64,000 bases of DNA, taken from positions 62,001 through 126,000 of the forward strand of contig NZ_PFXK01000002.1 of the NCBI RefSeq assembly GCF_002812955.1, in the 5' to 3' direction. Position numbers and translations under genes: made by a program. The notes beneath the pieces were generated by a model. It saw only the letters and a program-made list of their open reading frames with translations. It was not told where the DNA came from and made no database searches. How positions within the stretch are numbered: the stretch's first letter is position 1; each line of letters opens with the position of its first letter. This document shows positions 57,217 through 64,000 of the stretch, piece by piece. This stretch comes from Vibrio sp. HA2012 (GTDB lineage: Bacteria; Pseudomonadota; Gammaproteobacteria; Enterobacterales; Vibrionaceae).

Positions 57217-58059
57217 ATGAGTATTAAACGCAGTAACAGAATCAGACTTACTCTGAGCTATCTTCTGATACTTCTGGTTTGTATTATTATTATTTATCCG
57301 TTGGTCTGGACGGTCGGTGCCTCTTTTTATCCAGGTAACAGCATCATGGGTGACTCTATTATTCCGGATAAACCGACATGGTCGCATTATCTGACTTTGT
57401 TTGAAAACAGTAAGGTTTCTTATCTGACTTGGTACTGGAACAGTCTGAAAATAAGTGTCCTGACCATGGTTCTGACTTTAATTAGTGTTTGCTGTACTGC
57501 TTATGCTTTTTCCCGGTTTCGTTTTAGAGGCAGAAATAACGGGTTGATGCTGTTCTTGCTGTTACAGATGATCCCGCAGTTTTCTGCGCTGATTGCGATT
57601 TTTGTGCTGGCGCAGATGATGGGACTGATCAATAGCCATTTGGCATTGGTTTTGGTTTATGTCGGAGGGATGATTCCGATGAATACGTATCTGATGAAAG
57701 GGTATTTGGATGCGATACCAAAAGATTTGGATGAATCGGCCAAAATGGATGGAGCCGGTAATTTCAGGATATTTATTGAAATTATCTTACCAATATCAAA
57801 GCCAATTATTGCTGTCGTTGCACTGTTTTCTTTTACCGGGCCATTAGGTGATTTTATTCTGGCGACAACAATACTCAGGTCACCGGAATATTACACTTTG
57901 CCAATTGGTTTATATAACCTGGTCGTGGAAAAAATGGGTGCTAGTTATACAACTTATGCAGCAGGTGCAGTTCTTATTTCTATTCCGGTTGCATTACTTT
58001 ACTTGTCATTACAGAAATATTTTGTTTCCGGATTGACAGCAGGAAGTACAAAAGGTTAA
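57217..58059 (+). CDS. ganG: Galacto-oligosaccharide ABC permease 2 (MalG type)
   Basis: 280 residues with six helices. It opens LSYLLILLVCIIIIYPLVWTVGASF and has the coupling loop DESAKMDGAGNFRIFIEIILPISKPI (EAA loop of MalG type), then SFTGPLGDFILATTIL and the end KYFVSGLTAGSTKG, which is the usual MalG C-terminus. It follows ganF by 8 bp and precedes the galactanase gene by 19 bp. Confidence 0.92.
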   Translation: MSIKRSNRIRLTLSYLLILLVCIIIIYPLVWTVGASFYPGNSIMGDSIIPDKPTWSHYLTLFENSKVSYLTWYWNSLKISVLTMVLTLISVCCTAYAFSRFRFRGRNNGLMLFLLLQMIPQFSALIAIFVLAQMMGLINSHLALVLVYVGGMIPMNTYLMKGYLDAIPKDLDESAKMDGAGNFRIFIEIILPISKPIIAVVALFSFTGPLGDFILATTILRSPEYYTLPIGLYNLVVEKMGASYTTYAAGAVLISIPVALLYLSLQKYFVSGLTAGSTKG

Positions 58060-58078
58060 TAATTAAGAAGGAAATATA

Positions 58079-59284
58079 ATGAAATTATCTTATATCACAT
58101 GGGCTGTGTTAGGCCTGAGTGCGGCTCTTATCGGCTGTCAGTCAGATTCTGTAACCAGAAAAAATACAGAAGAAAGTATAAAAACATATAATATCCAGCC
58201 AGCTAACGTATCGGAAGGTTTTATTAAAGGGATGGATATTTCCATGCTTCCTGAAATGGAATCTATGGGGACAAAATATTATGACGAAGGCTCAGAAAAA
58301 GATTTAGTAAAAATTTTGAGCGACCATGGTGTCAATTATATTCGTGCCCGCCTGTGGGTTGACCCTCAGTCAGTGAACGGTACTGGATTTGGTGGTGGTA
58401 ACTCTGACTTGGTACGTGCGATTGAGCTTGGTAAAAGAGCACATGCGAATGGTATGAAGTACCTGCTGGATATTCACTACAGTGATTTTTGGGCAGATCC
58501 GAAGAAACAGTTCAAACCCAAGCATTGGAGCAGCCTGAATTTTGATGAAATGGTGCAAAAAGTGTATGACTACACGGATGCTGTTATGGATGCACATCGG
58601 GATGCTGGAATTGTACCGGATATGGTTCAGGTTGGTAATGAACTGAATGGTGGCATGCTGTGGCCGGAAGGTAAAAGCTGGGGTGGTGATGGTAAGGAGT
58701 TTGACCGCCTGTCTCGCTTGCTGAAATCTGGTATTCAGGGGGTTAAGGATAATACGCTTGCTGGTGAAGACATCAAAATTATGCTGCATTTGGCGGAAGC
58801 GGGCGATAACGGTTTGTTCCGCTGGTGGTTTGATGAAATAACTAAGCATGATGTCGACTTCGACATTATCGGTATGTCTTATTATCCGTTCTGGCATGGG
58901 CCGCTGACAAAAGTCCGGGAAAATATTGACGATGTGATAAAGCGGTATAACAAGCCGGTTATTATTGTTGAAACTGCTTTTCCTTTTGTGCCTAAAGGGA
59001 ATGACGACAAGGGGCCGATTGAAGGCTATGAAGTATCGGTGAATGGTCAGGCTGAATATCTGAAAGATCTGATGGAGATGGTTAATGCAACAGAAAATAA
59101 CATGGGACTAGGTATTTTCTATTGGGAGCCTGCCTGGTTAGGTCAGGACGCGACATGGGCAACGAAAGCCGGTATGGACTATATCGATGACCACTGGGAA
59201 GAAGGAAACGCCTGGGATAATAAAGCGATGTTTGATCCTAATGGTAATGCATTCCCGTCACTAGATGTATTTAATTCAAAATAA
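58079..59284 (+). CDS. ganA: Arabinogalactan endo-beta-1,4-galactanase (GH53), lipoprotein
   Basis: 401 residues. The N-terminus is a lipoprotein signal with lipobox LIGC (Cys20), and the next residue is Gln, so sorting to the outer membrane is expected. The GH53 TIM barrel starts near residue 47 (GFIKGMDISMLPEME). The acid/base is Glu188 in VQVGNELNGGMLWPEG and the nucleophile Glu298 in IIVETAFPF; IRARLWVDP and LLDIHYSDFWADP are family landmarks. It cuts beta-1,4-galactan chains. No carbohydrate-binding module is present. The symbol follows enterobacterial use; in Bacillus ganA and ganB are swapped. Confidence 0.94.
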   Translation: MKLSYITWAVLGLSAALIGCQSDSVTRKNTEESIKTYNIQPANVSEGFIKGMDISMLPEMESMGTKYYDEGSEKDLVKILSDHGVNYIRARLWVDPQSVNGTGFGGGNSDLVRAIELGKRAHANGMKYLLDIHYSDFWADPKKQFKPKHWSSLNFDEMVQKVYDYTDAVMDAHRDAGIVPDMVQVGNELNGGMLWPEGKSWGGDGKEFDRLSRLLKSGIQGVKDNTLAGEDIKIMLHLAEAGDNGLFRWWFDEITKHDVDFDIIGMSYYPFWHGPLTKVRENIDDVIKRYNKPVIIVETAFPFVPKGNDDKGPIEGYEVSVNGQAEYLKDLMEMVNATENNMGLGIFYWEPAWLGQDATWATKAGMDYIDDHWEEGNAWDNKAMFDPNGNAFPSLDVFNSK

Positions 59285-59295
59285 GGTTATTTGTA

Positions 59296-61365
59296 ATGTC
59301 GCAGTATTCACCAATTATTCCGAATATCACTACGTTTCTGCATGGTGCAGATTATAACCCTGAGCAGTGGTTAGATAGACCTGATATTCTGGAAGCAGAC
59401 ATTAAATTGATGAAACAGACGCATTGTAATGTGATGTCTGTGGGCATATTCAGTTGGTCCGCTCTGGAACCTTCTGAAGGCGAGTTTCATTTTGAATGGC
59501 TGGATAATGTGTTAGACCGTCTGGCGGATAACGATATCTCGGTATTTCTGGCAACACCAAGCGGGGCTCGTCCCGCCTGGTTATCTCAGCGCTATCCGGA
59601 TGTACTACGTGTCGACAAGAATCGGGTGAAGCAACGGCATGGGGAACGGCACAACCATTGTTATAATGCCCCGGTGTATCGGGAAAAGGTTGGTATTATC
59701 AATCGTAAACTGGCCGAACGCTATAGTCATCATCCGGCCGTGATTGGCTGGCATATTTCCAATGAATATGGTGGTGAATGTCATTGTGAACATTGCCAGC
59801 ATAGCTTCCGGGCATGGCTGAAAGAGCGTTACGGGACACTGGAGAATCTGAATGCTCAGTGGTGGACAGCATTCTGGAGTCATACGTTTACGGACTGGTT
59901 ACAGATAGAGTCGCCTTCGCCAATAGGAGAAGGATCTGTGCATGGGTTAAACCTTGACTGGAAACGTTACCGTACGGAGCGGGTTGCCGATTTTTGTCGC
60001 CAGGAAACCCGGCCTCTGAAAGAACTCAATCCGAATTTACCCGTGATTGCCAATTTTATGGAGTATTTTTACGACTATGACTATTGGAAACTGAGTGAAG
60101 CCATTGATGTTGTTTCATGGGACAACTACCCATTGTGGCATCGTGACCACGATGAAACGGAGTTAGCATGCTATATCGCTATGTATCATGATTTAATGCG
60201 TACTCTGAAGCAACAGCCATTTTTGTTGATGGAATCTACGCCAAGCCAGACCAACTGGCAGCCAATCACTAAACTGAAAAAAAATGGGATGCATCTTCTT
60301 TCATCAATGCAGGCAATCGCTCACGGTTCTGATTCGGTTCAGTATTTCCAGTGGCGTAAAAGCCGGGGATCGGTGGAAAAATTCCACGGTGCGGTTATTG
60401 ACCATGTCGGTCATGCAGATACCCGTTCAGGAAGAGAAGTGACCCAGGTTGGAAAAATGCTTGAAGGTATTTCTTCTGCTTGTGGCAGTCGTACACATTC
60501 AGAGGTCGGCATTATCTTTGATTGGGAAAGCCGCTGGGCAATGGATGATGCTTCCGGACCGAGGAACGAAGGTCTGTTCTATGAAAAGACGGTTGCGGAA
60601 CACTATCGGGGATTCTGGGAACAGGGCATCAACTGCGACATTATTGAACAGTTGTGTGATTTTACATCTTATAAGATTATTGTTGCACCAATGCTGTATA
60701 TGATTAAGCCGGGGGTAGCCGAACGTCTGGAGCAGTTTGTGAAGGCGGGAGGAACACTGATAGCGACTTACTGGAGTGGCATTGTGAACGAAAGTGATCT
60801 TTGTTTCCTTGGTGGCTTCCCTGGTGGTGAAAATAGCCCTCTGCGCAGAACTCTGGGTATTTGGGCGGAAGAGATTGATTCTCTGTATGAAGATGAACGG
60901 GTGACATTTGCTATCAATACATCAGGTGAACTGGATTTTGACGGTGAATTCAAAGTGAAACATCTGATGGAACATGTTCATATTGAAACGGCAGAATCAC
61001 TGGCAACGTATACAGAGGATCTGTTTGATGGTACGCCGGTTCTCACTCGAAATAAGCATGGACAGGGGGTCGCATATTATCTGGCAGCGAGAACGGAACC
61101 TGAATTCAACCGCCATTTCTACCGGGATATAGCTAAGCGACACCAGCTATATAGAATAATGGAACACGTACCGTATGGCGTGTCTGTTACAACCCGGCAT
61201 GATAAAGAGAAAGAATATATTTTTATTATGAACTTTAAAGGGGAAGAAAATAAAATAATTCTACCAGATTCAAACTGGACTAATTTGATTACAGGGAATA
61301 TGTCTGATTCTGAGTTAATCAATTTAAATCCATATGAAGTGTTAGTATTTTCTAAATTAAAATAA
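59296..61365 (+). CDS. ganB: Beta-galactosidase (GH42)
   Basis: 689 residues with no signal peptide, so cytoplasmic. It opens FLHGADYNPEQWLDRPDIL. The acid/base is Glu157 in WHISNEYGGECHCEHC and the nucleophile Glu313 in LLMESTPSQTNWQ. The cysteines of ECHCEHC resemble the zinc-binding cluster found in many GH42 enzymes. The C-terminal trimerisation and beta domains are present and the length is normal. It would hydrolyse galactobiose and other short oligomers imported by the GanEFGK transporter to galactose. It ends at a strong terminator. Confidence 0.94.
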   Translation: MSQYSPIIPNITTFLHGADYNPEQWLDRPDILEADIKLMKQTHCNVMSVGIFSWSALEPSEGEFHFEWLDNVLDRLADNDISVFLATPSGARPAWLSQRYPDVLRVDKNRVKQRHGERHNHCYNAPVYREKVGIINRKLAERYSHHPAVIGWHISNEYGGECHCEHCQHSFRAWLKERYGTLENLNAQWWTAFWSHTFTDWLQIESPSPIGEGSVHGLNLDWKRYRTERVADFCRQETRPLKELNPNLPVIANFMEYFYDYDYWKLSEAIDVVSWDNYPLWHRDHDETELACYIAMYHDLMRTLKQQPFLLMESTPSQTNWQPITKLKKNGMHLLSSMQAIAHGSDSVQYFQWRKSRGSVEKFHGAVIDHVGHADTRSGREVTQVGKMLEGISSACGSRTHSEVGIIFDWESRWAMDDASGPRNEGLFYEKTVAEHYRGFWEQGINCDIIEQLCDFTSYKIIVAPMLYMIKPGVAERLEQFVKAGGTLIATYWSGIVNESDLCFLGGFPGGENSPLRRTLGIWAEEIDSLYEDERVTFAINTSGELDFDGEFKVKHLMEHVHIETAESLATYTEDLFDGTPVLTRNKHGQGVAYYLAARTEPEFNRHFYRDIAKRHQLYRIMEHVPYGVSVTTRHDKEKEYIFIMNFKGEENKIILPDSNWTNLITGNMSDSELINLNPYEVLVFSKLK

Positions 61366-61376
61366 TTCACACTTAT

Positions 61377-61404
61377 AAATCGCTCTAAATAATTAGAGCG
61401 ATTT
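61377..61404 (+). terminator. Terminator after ganB
   Basis: AAATCGCTCTAA and TTAGAGCGATTT form a perfect 12-bp stem with a 4-nt loop, followed by GATTTAATT. It separates the porin gene from the ganEFGAB transcript. Confidence 0.88.
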
Positions 61405-61425
61405 GATTTAATTAAACAAAAGTTA

Positions 61426-61445
61426 TATGGAATTTAAATTCCATA
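61426..61445. promoter_or_regulatory. Perfect 20-bp palindrome before the porin gene
   Basis: TATGGAATTTAAATTCCATA is symmetric over all 20 bases, 67-86 bp before the porin start. It is A+T-rich with no CG centre, unlike LacI-family operators. It is not seen elsewhere in the window. It may be an operator or a promoter-linked element. Confidence 0.55.
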
Positions 61446-61511
61446 GATTCCTATTGTCTTAATTTTAATAAATCATGTGATTCAATAATACGTAAACATA
61501 AGGACAGTAAT

Positions 61512-62789
61512 ATGAAAAAGACATACTTATCATTCGCTATTGTATGCGGATTGCTATCAACTCAGGCAATGGCTGTTGATTTTTATGGCTATGCCCGCTC
61601 TGGCTACAGTATTTCCAACAATGGCGGAGGTAATGAAAGTGGCGATGAATATGAAAAAAATAAACTAGGGCGTCTGGGAAACGAGTTTGATACTTATGCA
61701 GAGCTTGCATTAGGGCAGGAATTGTATAATGAAGATGGCAAGAGTATATATTTCGAAAGTATGTTCGAAATGTCATCTAATGGAGATCTGGAAACAGAAA
61801 AAACAGAAGATGATACTGCTAACTTTGCAATTAAACAATTGAATATGAAAGCGAAAGGTTTTATTACTTCGGCTCCGGATATTACTATTTGGGCAGGTAA
61901 ACGTTTTTATCAGCAACATGATCTGCATATTATTGATACAAAATACTGGAATATATCTGGCTATGGATTTGGTTTAGAAGGTATTAATGCTGGTCCGGGA
62001 ACCTTATCCACGGCTTTGATTCGGGGTGATCAGAACGATATTAATATTAATTATGTTGATATTCGCTATGCCGGTCTTAAGCCGTGGGACGGAGCCTGGA
62101 CAGAATTTGGTATTGATTATGCGATGCCTAATCCAACCGATGATCAGGAAGACGCTGATCTGGACTTTGATAATGCCGTGATGCTGACAGCAGAGCTTAG
62201 TCAGAGTTTTTCAAAAGGCTATAACAAAACGGTACTTCAGTATGCTGACAACGGTCTGGCTCAGAATATGGTTACCCAGGGGGGGGGATGGTATGACAAC
62301 TGGGCTACAGCATCGACTGACCAGATTGAGAAAGTAAATAAAGCGAAAGGGTACCGTTTAATTAATACCGGTGATATCAAGCTTACCGATAACTTTATGT
62401 TCCAGCATGTTCTGACTCTTGGCTATGCTCAGGATCATGAAACTACGTGGGCGGAAGTTGTTCCGGCTACAACATGGAAAGAAGTGGATTCTGAAAAACT
62501 GTTCTCTTTGGTTGTTCGTCCAGCTTATAACTGGTCGAAAAACAACAAAACACTTTTTGAGCTTGGTTACTACAAGACAACTCAGGATCTAGTCGGTGGG
62601 GGAGACTATGAAAACAGCGGGCAAAAATTGACCATTGCTCAGGTGATCAGTGCTGGCGATTATATTCTGGCGCGTCCGGAAATGCGTTTTTATGCTACTT
62701 ATGTGAAAAATAATGAAAGAGATTCATTCAATGGTGGACGTGATGACAGCGATATCCGAATCGGTGCTCAGATTGAAGCCTGGTGGTAA
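61512..62789 (+). CDS. ganL: LamB-type maltoporin-like outer-membrane porin of the galactan locus
   Basis: 425 residues with signal peptide YLSFAIVCGLLSTQAMA. The mature protein begins VDFYGYARSGYSISN, the LamB opening, and contains GLGRLGNEFDTYAEL-like text near residue 55 (GRLGNEFDTYAELALGQEL). It ends IRIGAQIEAWW, an aromatic-terminated beta strand. The length and pattern fit the 18-stranded sugar porin family. With the galactanase and the MalFGK-like transporter it probably passes galacto-oligosaccharides across the outer membrane. AAGGA precedes the start. It has its own promoter region with the 20-bp palindrome. Confidence 0.9.
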   Translation: MKKTYLSFAIVCGLLSTQAMAVDFYGYARSGYSISNNGGGNESGDEYEKNKLGRLGNEFDTYAELALGQELYNEDGKSIYFESMFEMSSNGDLETEKTEDDTANFAIKQLNMKAKGFITSAPDITIWAGKRFYQQHDLHIIDTKYWNISGYGFGLEGINAGPGTLSTALIRGDQNDININYVDIRYAGLKPWDGAWTEFGIDYAMPNPTDDQEDADLDFDNAVMLTAELSQSFSKGYNKTVLQYADNGLAQNMVTQGGGWYDNWATASTDQIEKVNKAKGYRLINTGDIKLTDNFMFQHVLTLGYAQDHETTWAEVVPATTWKEVDSEKLFSLVVRPAYNWSKNNKTLFELGYYKTTQDLVGGGDYENSGQKLTIAQVISAGDYILARPEMRFYATYVKNNERDSFNGGRDDSDIRIGAQIEAWW

Positions 62790-62848
62790 TTTCTCACCAA
62801 TAGTGTACCTATTGTAATCCACGTTATTGATTGTAATTAGCGTTATTT

Positions 62849-62883
62849 GCCTGCAGAGCAAGCCTTGCCTGCAGGCTTTTTTA
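62849..62883 (+). terminator. Terminator after the porin gene
   Basis: GCCTGCAG and CTGCAGGC, with an inner GCAA-GCC-TTGC stem, form a long hairpin followed by seven Ts. Confidence 0.92.
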
Positions 62884-63007
62884 TGCAACTTTTTTGTTGT
62901 GTTTATTTCAGCATTGTTGAGAATGTGACGGATATGAGGCAATCCGTTATTCTCTGTTCCTGAAATGGTGTAGACTAAGTGTCCGACCGCTTGGGGAACA
63001 GGAAAAA

Positions 63008-64000
63008 ATGGCAACAATCAATGACGTATGCAAGGCTACCGGTGTGTCTAAGGCGACCGTATCCAGAGTGATTAACGGTAGTGAACATGTGAAAGAACAG
63101 ACTCGTCAGTTAGTGCTGGCAGCAATGGACTCTTTAGGGTATCAGCCCAATGCTTTTGCCCGGGCACTTGCAACCAGCAGTTATAATACGTTTGGCCTTA
63201 TTTTGCCTCATTTTGAAAGCCACTATTTCGGTTCTATGCTGACGCAGGCTGCACAGGATATGCAAAAAGCAGACAAAAAACTGTTTGTGATGGACAGCCA
63301 TAATAGTGTCGAAGGGGAAATCGATGCGATCCGTTCCCTGAAAGCACATTACTGTGATGCCATTATCATTTACAGCCGTCATTTGTCAGAACAACAATTA
63401 TCTGACATTCAAAAAGATATCAAAACACAATTGATTATCCTTAACCGTTCTTTATCAGATGATAACCTGTTCAGTTTTGGTTTTGATCAGCACCAAGTAG
63501 CACATCTTGCAACGGATTATCTGCTGGATCTTGGCCACCGGAAGATTGCCTGTATTACAACTTCTCTGTCCAGCGATACCGGACGGCAGCGTTTGGCGGC
63601 ATATAAAACCAGTCTGGAATCCCGCTCGGTTGCGATAGATGACGCTTTGATTTATGAAGGTGAGAGCACTTTGCAGAGTGGCTATGATGCAACGATGGCT
63701 TTGCTTGATAGCGGTATCTCGTTTTCTGCTATTTTTTCCTGTACCGATTCAATGGCAATGGGCGCTGTTCGGGCTTTACATGACAGAGGAGTAAAGGTTC
63801 CCGAAGAGGTGTCGGTTATCGGTATTGATGGTGAACCTGCCGGAGCTTATGCTGTACCACGTTTATCTACGGTTAAATTACCTATCGTAGAATTAACCAG
63901 AGATGCAATCTTAATAGCCTTGGCGATGAACAAAAAACAAGGTATAGAGCAAAAACATTACCAGTATCAGGGAATCTTGCTGGCAAAAGAGTCAACGCAG
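63008..64000 (+). CDS. LacI-family regulator (last few residues cut by window edge)
   Basis: 331 codons are present with no stop, so probably only a few residues are missing. The N-terminus reads MATINDVCKATGVSKATVSRVI, then NGSEHVKEQTRQ and the hinge AFARALATSSYNTFG. The sensor domain includes FGLILPHFESHYFGSML and VSVIGIDGEPAGAYAVPRLST. AGGA precedes the ATG. Its place after the porin gene is where ganR lies in enterobacterial gan clusters, as I recall. However, its recognition helix SKATVSRV equals that of the AscG-like repressor at 48714, so it may instead, or also, bind AACCGGTT-type sites, none of which are seen at the gan promoters. Confidence 0.87.
   Translation, partial: MATINDVCKATGVSKATVSRVINGSEHVKEQTRQLVLAAMDSLGYQPNAFARALATSSYNTFGLILPHFESHYFGSMLTQAAQDMQKADKKLFVMDSHNSVEGEIDAIRSLKAHYCDAIIIYSRHLSEQQLSDIQKDIKTQLIILNRSLSDDNLFSFGFDQHQVAHLATDYLLDLGHRKIACITTSLSSDTGRQRLAAYKTSLESRSVAIDDALIYEGESTLQSGYDATMALLDSGISFSAIFSCTDSMAMGAVRALHDRGVKVPEEVSVIGIDGEPAGAYAVPRLSTVKLPIVELTRDAILIALAMNKKQGIEQKHYQYQGILLAKESTQ

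Overview
The window looks like chromosomal DNA of a Vibrionaceae bacterium (Vibrio or a close relative). The grounds are a Vibrio-style backbone (CheV, PpiC, MneA/GDT1, CutC, Dps, FhuCDB), moderate G+C by eye, and Gram-negative features throughout: TonB receptor, LamB-type porin, and AraC, RbsR and CRP-type control. No rRNA, tRNA, CRISPR array or intact insertion sequence is visible. It reads as a carbohydrate-acquisition region with several separate sugar loci plus one siderophore island.

Layout. 1-4829: an operon reading leftwards (4,5-dihydroxyphthalate decarboxylase-like protein, nitrilase-family amidase, polar amino acid-type binding protein, permease cut by the window edge) faces a divergent MocR regulator. 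5071-7457: small membrane protein, Mn exporter, CheV, PpiC. 7512-15673: hydroxamate-type iron uptake (TonB receptor, fhuB, fhuD, fhuC) opposite an ABC exporter, with Fur-box-like sequences in both intergenic regions. 15698-18370: small genes, CutC, a secreted EF-hand protein, a DUF3861 protein and a serine-recombinase-like protein lacking two catalytic arginines. 18671-20107: a 6-phospho-beta-glucosidase. 20278-26322: rbsDACBKR with a perfect palindromic operator. 26411-31624: DMT transporter, Dps, shikimate dehydrogenase-like protein, and a divergent pair of a GNAT/C39-peptidase fusion and a RimK-like ATP-grasp ligase. 31685-41107: L-arabinose locus (araFGH facing araBDA, an unknown ORF, araC). 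41358-42761: a second 6-phospho-beta-glucosidase. 42922-47897: YciT-like regulator, fructose-6-phosphate aldolase-type enzyme, glycyl-radical activase and PflD-type glycyl radical enzyme. 48009-53159: HxpB phosphatase, LacI regulator, Lac-family PTS (EIIB, EIIC, EIIA) and another LacI regulator with a TTG start. 53235 to the end: a galactan locus (MalK-like ATPase, binding protein, two permeases, GH53 lipoprotein galactanase, GH42 beta-galactosidase, LamB-like porin) followed by a LacI regulator cut just before its stop.

How it fits together. The same operator, TGnAACCGGTTnCA, lies before both GH1 6-phospho-beta-glucosidases and before the PTS operon, so these three dispersed units probably form one beta-glucoside regulon under an AscG-like LacI repressor. 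The ara and gan loci together suit growth on type I arabinogalactan or pectin side chains. In the gan locus the GH53 enzyme would cut galactan, the porin and ABC transporter would import the oligomers, and the GH42 enzyme would finish hydrolysis in the cytoplasm. The arabinose control region carries two AraC half-site pairs and two CRP sites. The FSA-GRE-activase cluster matches a radical route reported for anhydroglucitol phosphate. The least understood parts are the MocR-linked operon, the GNAT-C39/RimK pair, the catalytically odd recombinase with its upstream GGCTCA repeats, the ORF between araA and araC, and the 20-bp palindrome before the gan porin.
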